A stretch of 64,000 nt of DNA, taken from positions 1 to 64,000 of the forward strand of contig JAJDWH010000028.1 in assembly GCA_022825705.1 (NCBI GenBank), in the 5' to 3' direction. Shown here piece after piece: positions 9,547-18,346 of the stretch. This DNA is from Alphaproteobacteria bacterium. Its GTDB lineage: Bacteria; Pseudomonadota; Alphaproteobacteria; TMED109. Made by a program: the position numbers and the translations under genes. The notes below the pieces were generated by a model. That model was not told the DNA's origin, did not search any database, and saw only the letters and a list, made by a program, of their open reading frames with translations. Each line of letters begins with the position of its first letter. The first letter of the stretch is position 1.

Positions 9547-9840
9547 ATGGCCGCTAGAGTGATTCTCGAAGTCAAGGCGAAGCCCGGCACCGGGGATGAG
9601 TTGGTTGCATTCTTCAGGTCGATCCTGCCGGAAACGCGTGCTCATGATGGCTGTGCCAGCGTCGAGACGCTGCGGGACAGCGACGACCCCGACCAGGTTG
9701 TGGTGGTGGAAGTGTGGGAATCCCGCGAGCAATACGAGAAATACCTGGCCTGGCAGCGGGACAGGGGTACCAGCGCCCGGCTGATAGGTCGCCTTGCCGA
9801 GTCACCCAGCATTCGCCATTTCGAGTTGACCGACGCCTGA
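9547..9840 (+). CDS. Antibiotic-biosynthesis-monooxygenase (ABM) domain protein
   Basis: This small 97-residue protein is a single ferredoxin-like ABM fold: an initial strand VILEVKAKPGTGDELVAFF, an acidic middle (VVVVEVWESREQYEKYLAWQ) and a closing helix/strand. Members act as dimeric cofactor-free oxygenases, heme-degrading enzymes or quinol monooxygenases. None of these can be chosen here. The ATG at 9547 follows a GGAAGG-containing leader. It stands between unrelated genes and converges on the rhodanese gene. Confidence 0.8.
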   Translation: MAARVILEVKAKPGTGDELVAFFRSILPETRAHDGCASVETLRDSDDPDQVVVVEVWESREQYEKYLAWQRDRGTSARLIGRLAESPSIRHFELTDA

Positions 9841-9986
9841 AACGGGATCGGGGCAGGGGGAGTCCAGGCCCCGGAGCGTACACCGGATGCCCGGCGGGGC
9901 GATCGACAATCTCGTCGCTCAGTCCGGGGGCCATACGGTCCCAACCCGGCGATACGGCCAAACTCCGGGAATCCTTACAGAACGCA

Positions 9987-11588
9987 CTAGCTGTAGTAGC
10001 GAAATTCCACCGTGGGATCACGCTTGATCTGCTCGAGCAGCGCCACCTCCCAGGTCAGATAATCCCGGGCGTGTTTCTCGTGATCCTCCGCACGCTGGTA
10101 AGGCCTGTACCAAATGTCATCCAGCGTCGTGGTGGTTCTGTCGGTACCGGTCTCGACCGGCAGGCCCGCATCAAGCCAGCCGGAGTTTCCGCCCTTGAGC
10201 ACCCTGATGCTTGAAGATGGCCAGAATTCCGCTGCTTCGGGCGCCGCGTAATGGGCGAGCACTCCGTCAGGTGAGGTCAGCACCAGGAGCTTCACCGCCG
10301 GCAGGGTCGCGTGGGCCTCATCAAGACGGGATCGCACTCCCCACCACGCCCCCGGGATGTGACCGTTCCGAAAGCTGAGGCTGCTGGAGAGGTCGATCAC
10401 CGCGACCTCGTCACGGCCCAGCATCCGCTCGAGTTCATCTGCCTGCAGCGTTGGCCATCTTGAGAACCCGATGCGCGCCGGCCGGCGTTGGCCGCGCTCC
10501 GTCGCAGAGCCGGCAAATCCGTCATCGCCTTCGGGTTTCAGGACATACACATCCGTCAGTCCCATTTGGTTGAGCCAGGAGGCCGTCAGCACGGAGCGGA
10601 CCCCCGCAGGGTCGATCAGCACAATCCTGGCGTTGCGTACCCCGATGTACTCGTCGGTCGCCTGAACCAGCTGCCCGCCCGGCGCATGGCGCGAGCCGGC
10701 AATCCTGCCGGCTTCAAATTCCTCCCGCGTGCGCACGTCCAGGAGAAACAGCGTGCGTGTGGCGTCATGCTGCCAGGCACGAACGGTCTCGCCACCGACG
10801 AACTCGACCCCGAAGCGCTTGGCAATCCGGTCGGCTCCTGCCACTGCCATGGCATATCCGCGCGCAGATGGGGGGGCAGCCACGCGTGTTGCGCCCCGCT
10901 CGCAACCGAAACCGGCAATCTCCCATCCCATGGTTCCGTTCGTCAGGGCCGCCACGCGGTTGGGAATGCCCGCATTCCGCAGCGACTGGCAACCGATGAT
11001 GCTTCGCGTACGCCCGGCGCAATTCACGACCACGAGCGCATCGGCGTCGGGCACGAGATCATGGACCCGGTACACGAGCTCCGCCCCAGGCACGTCAGTG
11101 CTGCGCGGAATAGTCATTCGGTGATACTCGTCGTAGGGACGCGAGTCGAGGACCACGACCGGTTCGCCGCGATCGAGCATCGACTTGAGTTCCTCGGGAC
11201 GGATTGCCGGCGTTTGGAAGCGATGCTCGACGTATTCGCCAAACGCCTTCGACGGCACGTTCACGCCGCTGAATAGCTCCCCACCGCTCGTCTCCCACCC
11301 GGAGCATCCTCCTTCAAGCACCGAGATATCGGCGTACCCGGCGTCGGCCAGCTTGCCCGCCGCGCGATCGGCCAGGCCTTCGCCGACGTTGTCGAACAGG
11401 ATGACCGGAACCGTGCGGCGGGGTACGAGATCGGCCACCATCGTTTCCAGGTGCGAAAGTGGGGACGAACACGCGTGGAACGGGTGTCCCTGCGCATGCA
11501 CCCCTTGCTCGCGCACGTCGAGAAACGCGAATTCACCCGGTCCCGACAGCAACTCCCGCATGCACGCCTGCGACAGCTGCCGCGTCAC
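9987..11588 (-). CDS. Four-domain rhodanese-like sulfurtransferase
   Basis: The 533-residue product carries four consecutive rhodanese folds at about residues 3-102, 128-227, 262-355 and 385-478. Only the second keeps the active-site cysteine (VVVNCAGRTRS, Cys190). The corresponding loops read FDNVGEG, IDPAGVR and TSPDGVL in domains 1, 3 and 4, with Asp or Ser in place of Cys, so these are probably structural or ligand-binding. The start is GTG at 11588 behind GGAG at seven bases. It is divergent from a thiol-dioxygenase-like cupin, which suggests a shared role in reduced-sulfur metabolism. Cytoplasmic, as no signal peptide is seen. Confidence 0.9.
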   Translation of the reverse strand: MTRQLSQACMRELLSGPGEFAFLDVREQGVHAQGHPFHACSSPLSHLETMVADLVPRRTVPVILFDNVGEGLADRAAGKLADAGYADISVLEGGCSGWETSGGELFSGVNVPSKAFGEYVEHRFQTPAIRPEELKSMLDRGEPVVVLDSRPYDEYHRMTIPRSTDVPGAELVYRVHDLVPDADALVVVNCAGRTRSIIGCQSLRNAGIPNRVAALTNGTMGWEIAGFGCERGATRVAAPPSARGYAMAVAGADRIAKRFGVEFVGGETVRAWQHDATRTLFLLDVRTREEFEAGRIAGSRHAPGGQLVQATDEYIGVRNARIVLIDPAGVRSVLTASWLNQMGLTDVYVLKPEGDDGFAGSATERGQRRPARIGFSRWPTLQADELERMLGRDEVAVIDLSSSLSFRNGHIPGAWWGVRSRLDEAHATLPAVKLLVLTSPDGVLAHYAAPEAAEFWPSSSIRVLKGGNSGWLDAGLPVETGTDRTTTTLDDIWYRPYQRAEDHEKHARDYLTWEVALLEQIKRDPTVEFRYYS

Positions 11589-11954
11589 GACGTGGCTCCG
11601 GTCCAGGTCTGGATGATCCGTCGACCCCGTGTGTGCATCAGCTTCCGGTGACCTCTCGAATGGCGGGTCCAGGGCATCCCGCGGGCGCGAGCACGCAGGC
11701 AGGCGGGCAGGTCACGGCAAGACGCGTCACCGTGTGCATCATCCCGTACTCGAATCCACGCCGGAACCCCTGACCCCACCTCGGTCAGGCGTTGACCGCC
11801 AGCCCACGCATGCCTTCCACCGTGGTTCCGGGCCAGCGGGAGGGCCGCCGCACCCAGTTCTGGAATTGCGCGGCGCTGGACTTGGCCTGGCTTGGCTGCC
11901 ACACATACTGCGCTCTCGCCTCGGTTCCGGCGAAGCGTTCGTGGGGAGACGGCC
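11589..11954. other. Divergent regulatory region, rhodanese / dioxygenase-like cupin
   Basis: These 366 bp hold the promoters of two divergent sulfur-related genes. The rightward gene has a GGGGAG ribosome-binding site at ~11943-11949. No operator palindrome was recognised. Confidence 0.5.
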
Positions 11955-12473
11955 ATGGCATACGCGCTTGAGCAACTCGCAGCAGATTGCCGGGAGTCAC
12001 TCCGGCGGGACCCGGGCCAAGCCGGGCGAGAGGAGGTTCGCAAGTTCATCGAGAGGGCCTGTGCCGACCCGGAGTTTGTGCGCGCCCACCTCGGACCAAC
12101 CATGGAGGATGCGCGCAAGATTCTCTACGAGGATCCGGAGCTCGGATTCTGCATCCTGGCGCATGTGCACTTGGGCGTTGCGAACAGCCAACCCCACGAC
12201 CACGGTCCGAGCTGGGCCGTGTACGGACAGGTTGCCGGCGAGACCGAGATGATCGAATGGCAGGAAGTCTCGCCGGGACACGTCGAGAAGGTGCGACAAT
12301 ATCGTTTGCGTCCAGGCCAGGCCGTGGTCTACCACGAGAGGGATATCCACTCACCGCGGCGCGAGGGCGCGACCCGGCTGCTGCGGGTGGAAGGCGTCAA
12401 CATGGACAACATCGGCCGGCGCCGCTTCAGTCCCGTCGATCCGCGTGAGCAGCTGGCGCACTCACAGTCCTGA
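11955..12473 (+). CDS. Cysteine/thiol-dioxygenase-like cupin protein
   Basis: The 172-residue protein has the double-stranded beta-helix core of the cysteine dioxygenase superfamily. The first metal motif is QPHDHGPSWAVYGQVAGE (two His) and the third ligand lies in YHERDIHSP. CDO-type enzymes use Fe(II) and O2 to oxidise a thiol to a sulfinate; substrates in bacteria include cysteine and 3-mercaptopropionate. The start at 11955 was preferred over the longer frame because GGGGAG lies 6-8 bases upstream. It is divergent from the rhodanese gene, supporting a sulfur role. The exact substrate is not visible. Confidence 0.75.
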   Translation: MAYALEQLAADCRESLRRDPGQAGREEVRKFIERACADPEFVRAHLGPTMEDARKILYEDPELGFCILAHVHLGVANSQPHDHGPSWAVYGQVAGETEMIEWQEVSPGHVEKVRQYRLRPGQAVVYHERDIHSPRREGATRLLRVEGVNMDNIGRRRFSPVDPREQLAHSQS

Positions 12474-12998
12474 TCGAAGGATTTCCCACGCGGGTGCCTT
12501 GCGCCGGAGCAATCGCGTTTGGCAGACGAATCATGGCAACCGTCACAGGCATCGCCCGGCCCGTCACGGCGCAGCACCATGACTTCCGTTGGCGGAAGCT
12601 GTCCCGGCTTCCGACCAGGGCGAAACGGCCCGGGCTCTGCCGGTGTAGCAGTCCATGCGCCCCGCTTGGGTTCCGTCCTGGCCAACTACGAGACAGGCTC
12701 CCGCTGTTCTCGACCGCCTCGGAAATTGGCATGGTCGTGACCGGATCTCCGGGCCGGAACCGCAGGGGCTCGGTGTCCCCCGCTTGTGCATGGAGACGGA
12801 TTGCCGGTATGCGGCCGGTAAGCGCAACGGCTGGCCGTCCGGCATGGTATGGTGCCGCCGCTGGAACGCTTTCCCGTACACCTGCGGCCATCTCCGGGCA
12901 CGGCGCCGAAGACGGATGCTTCATTGGACTTCCGGAACATCGGAGGCAGCGGGCGGGATCGCGCCTTGCACCAGCAGAAGTCAGTGGGGAGGTTGTGA
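12474..12998. other. Intergenic, 525 bp, upstream of the molybdenum hydroxylase operon
   Basis: Long overlapping frames exist but none resembles a protein family. No riboswitch was recognised. The last bases hold a GGGGAGG ribosome-binding site for the first operon gene. Confidence 0.5.
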
Positions 12999-13862
12999 GT
13001 GCGGTATGAGGCACCCGAAACCATCGAAGGGGCGGTGAAGCTCCTCGCGGGCGGTGGCCCGCGAGGTCGAGTGCTGGCGGGAGGCACGGACCTGCTCGTC
13101 CAGCTCCGGGCCAGCATGATCGCGCCGGAACTCGTCGTCGACATCAAGCGAATCGACGAAACCCGGGAGATTCGCGAAGAAGGCGGCAGGCTCGTCATCG
13201 GCGCTGCGGTCACCGGAGCTGAGCTGGGTGAGCACGCGGCTGCCAAGGCGATGTGGCCGGGCGTGGTCGAATCCGCCGAGCTGATCGGCTCGACCCAGAT
13301 CCAGGGCCGGGCCAGCCTGGCCGGCAATCTCTGCAACGCATCGCCGGCGGCAGACACCGTGCCTGCGCTGGTGGCCGCTGCCGCCCAGTGCAGGATCGCG
13401 GGCCCGGGCGGCGTGCGCCGCCTGCCCGTCGAAGAGGTCTGCACGGGACCTGGCCAGCTCTCTCTGGACGACGGCGAATTCGTCGTTGCATTCGAGTTTC
13501 CGGAACGGCCGCCGCATTCGGCCGACGCTTATCTGCGTTTCATTCCCCGCACCGAGATGGACATCGCGGTCGTTGGCGCCGGGGTCAGCCTCTCGTTCGA
13601 CGACAGCGGACGTTGCGCGGCTGCCCGGGTCGCCCTCGGCGCGGTTGCCCCTACCGTGATCCTCGTTGAAGAGGCCGGTCGGGCACTGGTCGGCACCGAA
13701 TGCGACGACGCAGCCCTGCAGAACATGGCTGCTGCGGCCAGTGCGGCCTGTCGTCCGATCGACGACAAGCGGGGCACGGTCGAGTACCGAACCAAGGTCG
13801 CGGGAGTACTGGCGACACGAGCGGCAAAGATTGCCGCGCAGCGGGCCAAGGGGGCGCGATAA
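12999..13862 (+). CDS. FAD-binding subunit of an XDH/Cox-type molybdenum hydroxylase
   Basis: The 287-residue product is the medium, flavin-carrying subunit that passes electrons from the 2Fe-2S clusters onward. The FAD-binding PCMH fold shows AGGTDLLVQLR near residue 27 and GSTQIQGRASLAGNLCNASP near residue 98, and a CO-dehydrogenase flavoprotein C-terminal domain follows. The GTG start at 12999 is supported by GGGGAGG close upstream. Its stop codon overlaps the next start by one base (TAATG), so the genes are translationally coupled. First gene of a four-gene operon. Confidence 0.92.
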   Translation: MRYEAPETIEGAVKLLAGGGPRGRVLAGGTDLLVQLRASMIAPELVVDIKRIDETREIREEGGRLVIGAAVTGAELGEHAAAKAMWPGVVESAELIGSTQIQGRASLAGNLCNASPAADTVPALVAAAAQCRIAGPGGVRRLPVEEVCTGPGQLSLDDGEFVVAFEFPERPPHSADAYLRFIPRTEMDIAVVGAGVSLSFDDSGRCAAARVALGAVAPTVILVEEAGRALVGTECDDAALQNMAAAASAACRPIDDKRGTVEYRTKVAGVLATRAAKIAAQRAKGAR

Positions 13863-14338
13863 TGGCCAAGGCACACGTCACGACAACCGTCAACGGGGAC
13901 CCGGTCGAATTCCTCTGTGACGCCGAGCAGACCCTGCTCGATGTACTGAGAGACGAGCTCTACCTCACCGGCAGCAAGGAAGGTTGCGGTTCGGGCGACT
14001 GCGGGGCATGCAGCGTCATCGTCGACGACCGCCTCGTGTGCGCCTGCCTGATGCTCGGCGTGGAGGCGGAGGGGCATTCCATCGAAACGATCGAGGGAAT
14101 GGCCAATGGCGACCAGCTTCACCCGCTGCAGACGAAATTCCTCGAGCACGCGGCGCTTCAGTGCGGGGTCTGCACGCCCGGCATCCTGGTGGCCGCGAAG
14201 TCACTGCTCGAGCGCAACCCCGACCCGACCGAGATCGAGGTCCGGTACTGGCTGGCAGGCAATCTCTGTCGCTGCACCGGTTATGACAAGATCGTGCGTG
14301 CCGTGTTAGACACGGCGCAAGAGATGCGAGGAGGCTGA
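13862..14338 (+). CDS. 2Fe-2S subunit of an XDH/Cox-type molybdenum hydroxylase
   Basis: This is the small iron-sulfur subunit, 158 residues. The N-terminal plant-type ferredoxin cluster is seen as [14 protein letters not shown], and the second, helical cluster as QCGVCTPG and GNLCRCTGY. All eight cysteines are present, so electron transfer from the Mo centre to FAD should be intact. Start at 13862, overlapping the previous stop. The large subunit begins 3 bases after the stop. Confidence 0.95.
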   Translation: MAKAHVTTTVNGDPVEFLCDAEQTLLDVLRDELYLTGSKEGCGSGDCGACSVIVDDRLVCACLMLGVEAEGHSIETIEGMANGDQLHPLQTKFLEHAALQCGVCTPGILVAAKSLLERNPDPTEIEVRYWLAGNLCRCTGYDKIVRAVLDTAQEMRGG

Positions 14339-14341
14339 GCG

Positions 14342-16639
14342 ATGGCAGCTACTTCAAACGGCAAGGCAAACGGGGCTACCCGGTGGATCGGAACCCGGCC
14401 GGTGCGGCCCGACGGCGTCGACAAGGTGACCGGCCGCGCGCGGTTCGGTGCCGATGTCCATCTCCCGAACATGCTGGTGGGCAAGGTGCTACGGAGCCCG
14501 CACGCGCATGCGCGGATCCGGTCGATCGATGCGTCCGCAGCCCTGGCGCTGCCCGGCGTCAAGACGGTGATCACCCGCGACGATTTCAACGACCTCTCTT
14601 CCGAATTCGTGCCGGCCGGAGAGATGCTGGTCAACTACCGTGACGTGGTTCGGAACGTCATGGCGCGCGAGAAGGCGCTCTTCGAAGGGCATCCGGTCGC
14701 TGCGGTGGCGGCTGTCAGCGAGAAGGTGGCGAGAGAGGCACTGGCTCTCATTGACGTCGACTACGAGGTCCTCCCGCACGTCCTTGATGTCGTCGATGCG
14801 ATGGCGCCGGACGCACCGCTGCTGCACGAGGACATGATAACCGCCGGTGTCGAACCGGCCCCCACGAAGCCTTCCAACATCGCCAAGGTCGTGGAGTTCA
14901 AGCTCGGCGACGTCGCCGAAGGGTTTGCGGAAGCCGACATCGTCATTGAGCGCGAGTTCAGCACGCAGCCCGTGCATCAGGGCTACATCGAACCTCACTC
15001 CTGCATCGCGAACTATTCCGAGGACGGGCAGGCTGAGCTCTGGTGCACCACCCAGGGCCACTTCGTGGTCCGGGGCCACTGCGCGAAGCTCCTCGGCATG
15101 GATGTATCCAAGCTCCGCGTTACCGCCTCCGAAATCGGCGGAGGGTTCGGCGGCAAGACCGTCGTCTACCTGGAGCCGGTCGCACTGATGCTGTCGCGCA
15201 AGTCCGGGCAGCCCGTGAAGATGACCATGTCTCGCGAGGAGGTGTTCCGGGCTTCCGGTCCTGCCGCAGGTACCCGCGTGTGGGTCAAGATCGGGATGAC
15301 CAACGAGGGTCGGATTACGGCAGGGGAGGCCGTGCTGAAATATCAGGCCGGGGCCTTCCAGGGGTCGCCGGTCCAGCCGGGTTGCATGTGCGCGTTCGCC
15401 CCGTACGACCTGGACCACGTGAAGGTCGTCGGCTACGACGTGTTGGTCAATCGGCCCAAAGTGGCCGCGTACCGCGCGCCGGGCGCTCCGCAGTCCGAAT
15501 TCGCGGTCGAGTCGGTCGTGGATGAGCTGGCCAAGCGGATCGGGATGGATCCTGTCGAGCTCCGGCTGAAGAACGCGGCGAAGCAAGGTACCAAGGCCGC
15601 CTATGGTCCGACGTTCGGGCCAGTCGGGCTGGTCGAGACGCTTGAGGAGGCCAAGGCGCACGAGCACTACCGCGCCCCGCTGAAGCAGGGTCAGGGACGA
15701 GGAGTTGCTTCTGGCTTCTGGTTCAACATCGGTGGCGAGACCTGTGCAACGCTCAATCTGGGAGAGGACGGCACCATTGCCCTCGTCGCAGGGACTCCAG
15801 ATATCGGGGGCTCGCGTGCGTCGCTGTGCCTGCAGGCAGCCGAGACACTGGGTGTGGACGTCGAACGAATCCGCCCTCTGATCGGCGACACGAGCACGCT
15901 CGGTTACACCTTCCTGACGGGCGGGAGCCGGACGGCGTTTGCCAGCGGGATGGCCGTCGTCGAGGCAGGAAAGGACATGATCCGGCAGCTGTGCGAGCGT
16001 GCCGCGAAGGTCTGGGACATTCCGGTCGACGCGGTGGAATGGGCCGATGGTGAGGCCCGGCCCGCCGGGTCCAATGCTGGTGAGTTTGACCCGCTGTCCC
16101 TGGCCGACCTTGCCAGGCTTGCTGGCAAGACAGGTGGACCCTTCGTTGGCCGTGCGCAGATCAACGCGCAAGGCGCCGGGCCAAGCTTCGGAACGCATAT
16201 CGTTGACGTGGACGTCGACCGCGAAACCGGCAGAGTGACGATCGAGCGCTACACGGTCATCCAGGACGCCGGAACGGCGGTGCACCCGAGCTACGTCGAA
16301 GGGCAGCTGCAGGGTGGAGCCGTCCAAGGAATCGGATGGGCCCTGAACGAGGAGTACATCTACGACGACAAGGGGCGGTTGCAGAACCCCGGATTCCTCG
16401 ACTACCGGATTCCCGTCTGCTCCGACGTTCCGATGATCGACACGGTCATCGTGGAAGTCCCTAACCCGACGCATCCGTACGGTGTCCGCGGCGTCGGGGA
16501 GACGCCGATCGTGCCGCCCATGGCCGCCATCGCCAACGCTGTGGAAGACGCGTTGGGAATGCGGTTCATGGACTTGCCGATGTCCCCGCCCAGGGTCCTG
16601 AAGGCGCTGGAGGATGCCCGTATCGCCGAGGCAGCCTGA
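14342..16639 (+). CDS. Molybdopterin-binding large subunit, XDH family
   Basis: The 765-residue catalytic subunit binds molybdopterin cytosine dinucleotide and hydroxylates an aldehyde, purine or aromatic substrate. Seen are the N-terminal small domain (GKVLRSPHAHARI), EIGGGFGGKTVVYLEPVALM near residue 260, AYRAPGAPQSEFAVES near residue 375, and the terminal GVRGVGETPIVPPMAA carrying the conserved active-site Glu. The loop AYRAPGAP lacks the AYRCSFR signature of aerobic CO dehydrogenase form I, so CO oxidation is unlikely. The substrate cannot be read from the sequence. It sits 12 bases before moaD. Confidence 0.93.
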   Translation: MAATSNGKANGATRWIGTRPVRPDGVDKVTGRARFGADVHLPNMLVGKVLRSPHAHARIRSIDASAALALPGVKTVITRDDFNDLSSEFVPAGEMLVNYRDVVRNVMAREKALFEGHPVAAVAAVSEKVAREALALIDVDYEVLPHVLDVVDAMAPDAPLLHEDMITAGVEPAPTKPSNIAKVVEFKLGDVAEGFAEADIVIEREFSTQPVHQGYIEPHSCIANYSEDGQAELWCTTQGHFVVRGHCAKLLGMDVSKLRVTASEIGGGFGGKTVVYLEPVALMLSRKSGQPVKMTMSREEVFRASGPAAGTRVWVKIGMTNEGRITAGEAVLKYQAGAFQGSPVQPGCMCAFAPYDLDHVKVVGYDVLVNRPKVAAYRAPGAPQSEFAVESVVDELAKRIGMDPVELRLKNAAKQGTKAAYGPTFGPVGLVETLEEAKAHEHYRAPLKQGQGRGVASGFWFNIGGETCATLNLGEDGTIALVAGTPDIGGSRASLCLQAAETLGVDVERIRPLIGDTSTLGYTFLTGGSRTAFASGMAVVEAGKDMIRQLCERAAKVWDIPVDAVEWADGEARPAGSNAGEFDPLSLADLARLAGKTGGPFVGRAQINAQGAGPSFGTHIVDVDVDRETGRVTIERYTVIQDAGTAVHPSYVEGQLQGGAVQGIGWALNEEYIYDDKGRLQNPGFLDYRIPVCSDVPMIDTVIVEVPNPTHPYGVRGVGETPIVPPMAAIANAVEDALGMRFMDLPMSPPRVLKALEDARIAEAA

Positions 16640-16650
16640 CGGACGACGCC

Positions 16651-16896
16651 ATGGCGCGCGTGGTCTTCACCGGCAACTTTCGGCACCTCGTCGGTGAAGA
16701 CGCCGAGGCGGACATTCCTGCTTCCAACGTGCGTGACCTGCTGAACCGGTTGGGCGAGCGCTATCCGGCGCTCGCCCCACACCTCGATGAAGGAATTGCG
16801 CTCGCCATCGACGGTGAGATTCACCAGGATGCGCTCTTCTCGCCTGTCGGGCCGGACAGCGAGGTGTACCTGATGCCGAAGATTGCGGGCGGCTGA
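16651..16896 (+). CDS. moaD: MoaD/ThiS-type sulfur carrier (molybdopterin synthase small subunit)
   Basis: The 81-residue beta-grasp protein ends in the Gly-Gly needed for adenylation and thiocarboxylate formation (LMPKIAGG). In the MoaD role it donates sulfur to make molybdopterin. Its place 12 bases after the molybdenum hydroxylase large subunit makes co-transcription likely and favours a cofactor role over ThiS. No MoaE or other Moco gene is in the window. A variant carrier used for another pathway is possible. Confidence 0.85.
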   Translation: MARVVFTGNFRHLVGEDAEADIPASNVRDLLNRLGERYPALAPHLDEGIALAIDGEIHQDALFSPVGPDSEVYLMPKIAGG

Positions 16897-16977
16897 CGCG
16901 GGAGAGGGCAGTTTGCGAGGAACGGGACCTCGATCGGAGCCCCGGTCCACAGACCCGCAGGGTAATTTCGCCGGCCG

Positions 16978-17796
16978 TCAACGCAGGAAGCAAATGCCGT
17001 GGTCTGACCGAACGTCTCGATGCACCCCACCGTGGGGCGCAGCGGGCGACAGCCAGACCCCGTCCTGACCCGCCCTCGGCTTCAGCATTGATGTTTCGAG
17101 CCCCGCGTGCGCTTGCTCCAGCGCATGGGCTGGGGCGCCTCCCGCCGTCGATGTTTCCCAGCTGGCGTGGACCGTAGGAAACTCGGTGCCCCCGCCGCAC
17201 CGAGGGGAGGTCGATGTGCCCCCGTCGGAGATTGATTCCGCGAAGGAATTCGCATCGATCGAGAGCTGCCTGGGAATATGGCTGCTACACGACAAGCCTG
17301 ATGCCCGGGGTGACAGGGCCGTGGGCCAGTCCGCCTCCATGGCGGCTGCAGCCTCAATGTCGATCCGGTCCTGCTCGACCTCAGCGATGCAGGGGGATGT
17401 TCCCTGTAATTCAGAGGCCGCCATATCAGGCCGCTGCATTTGGTTGCTGGACGCCTTGATGTCGATCAGCAGCTGACGGTGGATGCCGGGATGGGCGACG
17501 ATCCGACGCGGATCTCGCAGGAATCGGTCGAGTTCGGCTTCATTGTCTGCAGCCATCCTGCTGCCGTCCATTGCCTCGGCCTCGAACCATGTCAAGCTGG
17601 TCGGGCTCGGTACGTTGGCTGCAGGAGAGCTCATCAGATGGGGGATCCCCAGCACCGCCACCAGGGCGCATGTCAGGACTATTCGGATCGTCCAGACTGT
17701 GTTCATGAGGGCTGCGAATCGCTCCAGAGCCCTGTTGGCCATGAAACCGGCTCGCGACGGCCCGCCGGTTTTAGTCGTCGCGTGGAGAGGGGGCAT
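16978..17796 (-). CDS. Unknown exported or membrane-anchored protein
   Basis: A 272-residue frame starts at 17796 behind a good ribosome-binding site (AAGGAG, eight bases before ATG), which argues it is real although no family was recognised. A hydrophobic stretch near residues 32-55 (IRIVLTCALVAVLGIPHLM) looks like a signal or membrane segment after a positively charged N-terminus. The rest is hydrophilic, rich in Ala, Ser, Glu and His, with scattered Cys and no repeats. The distal half may be low-quality coding. It lies between the moaD operon (convergent) and the AT-rich island upstream. Confidence 0.45.
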   Translation of the reverse strand: MPPLHATTKTGGPSRAGFMANRALERFAALMNTVWTIRIVLTCALVAVLGIPHLMSSPAANVPSPTSLTWFEAEAMDGSRMAADNEAELDRFLRDPRRIVAHPGIHRQLLIDIKASSNQMQRPDMAASELQGTSPCIAEVEQDRIDIEAAAAMEADWPTALSPRASGLSCSSHIPRQLSIDANSFAESISDGGTSTSPRCGGGTEFPTVHASWETSTAGGAPAHALEQAHAGLETSMLKPRAGQDGVWLSPAAPHGGVHRDVRSDHGICFLR

Positions 17797-18111
17797 GCTT
17801 TGTTCTCCTTTCCTGCTGCTTTGCGATCCGACGCTCCTGGTCGGCATCGATCTGGTTTCTCCGGGCATTCGGTATCGGGCGCGTTCGGGCCGGCCCCACA
17901 GCGTCAGGCCGTCCCCGTGCGCGTTTGCCCGCTGGGAACAAGTGGTGCAGGCCGGACATTGCCAGTGGACGAATGGACTGTTCTTGAACCGTCACAAAGG
18001 ATCGAACTGATTTCTCTTTAACAGTCGTCCAAAGAATACAAACTAACATCTTTCTCATGTGTTCAAAGTAGTGCGGTCTAGGTCAGATTTACAGTCAAGG
18101 TCCCTTGATTT

Positions 18112-18126
18112 ATGCAAATATTGCAT
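18112..18126. repeat. Inverted repeat in AT-rich island
   Basis: ATGCAA-ATA-TTGCAT: perfect 6-bp arms around a 3-base centre. It lies only three bases from the next, longer dyad, so the pair may form one binding region. Function not known. Confidence 0.55.
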
Positions 18127-18129
18127 GTC

Positions 18130-18155
18130 TTGATATGACTTCAAGTGCATATCAA
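18130..18155. repeat. 8-bp inverted repeat, operator-like
   Basis: TTGATATG and CATATCAA are perfect inverted arms separated by ten bases (ACTTCAAGTG), which are themselves nearly symmetric (ACTT-C-AAGT). The outer half-sites recall FNR/CRP TTGAT...ATCAA, but the spacing is far too long for that family. A dimeric regulator site is a reasonable guess. Confidence 0.5.
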
Positions 18156-18346
18156 CAATAGCAGACCTCGATCCTGGCCCTGATATAGCTTCAGAGGCAA
18201 TTGTGCATAAGTAAACTTACAGGTGTATTATAAGGTTTCTTCTGTAATTGGACGCAATCCGGAATTGACGTCAAAGTAATGTTTGCGCCGCCGGTCGGCA
18301 CCGCTACGGCACCGGATAAGCGCAGACGCGTTTAGAGCTGCCAGGC

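Larger units (their letters stand above)
17797..18346. other. AT-rich intergenic island
   Basis: The central part, about 18012-18290, is strikingly A+T-rich against the rest of the window and contains several short dyads, two of them listed separately. A minus-strand TATAAT lies at 18227-18232 but has no well-spaced -35. No gene was seen. The island separates the dctM 3' end from the unknown exported gene. Confidence 0.6.

Noticed and set aside
12494-13009. 171-residue frame before the molybdenum hydroxylase operon
   Set aside because: Sequence is Arg/Gly/Pro-rich and resembles no protein; it overlaps the real operon start.
14342-16639. Aerobic carbon monoxide dehydrogenase
   Set aside because: The operon has the Cox subunit layout, but the large subunit loop reads AYRAPGAP, not the AYRCSFR motif of form I CODH.
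18130-18155. FNR/CRP site reading of the TTGAT...ATCAA dyad
   Set aside because: FNR sites have four bases between half-sites; here there are sixteen.
18227-18232. TATAAT on the minus strand in the AT-rich island
   Set aside because: The best -35 candidate (TTGCGT) is 19 bases away, and the nearest gene starts over 400 bases downstream.
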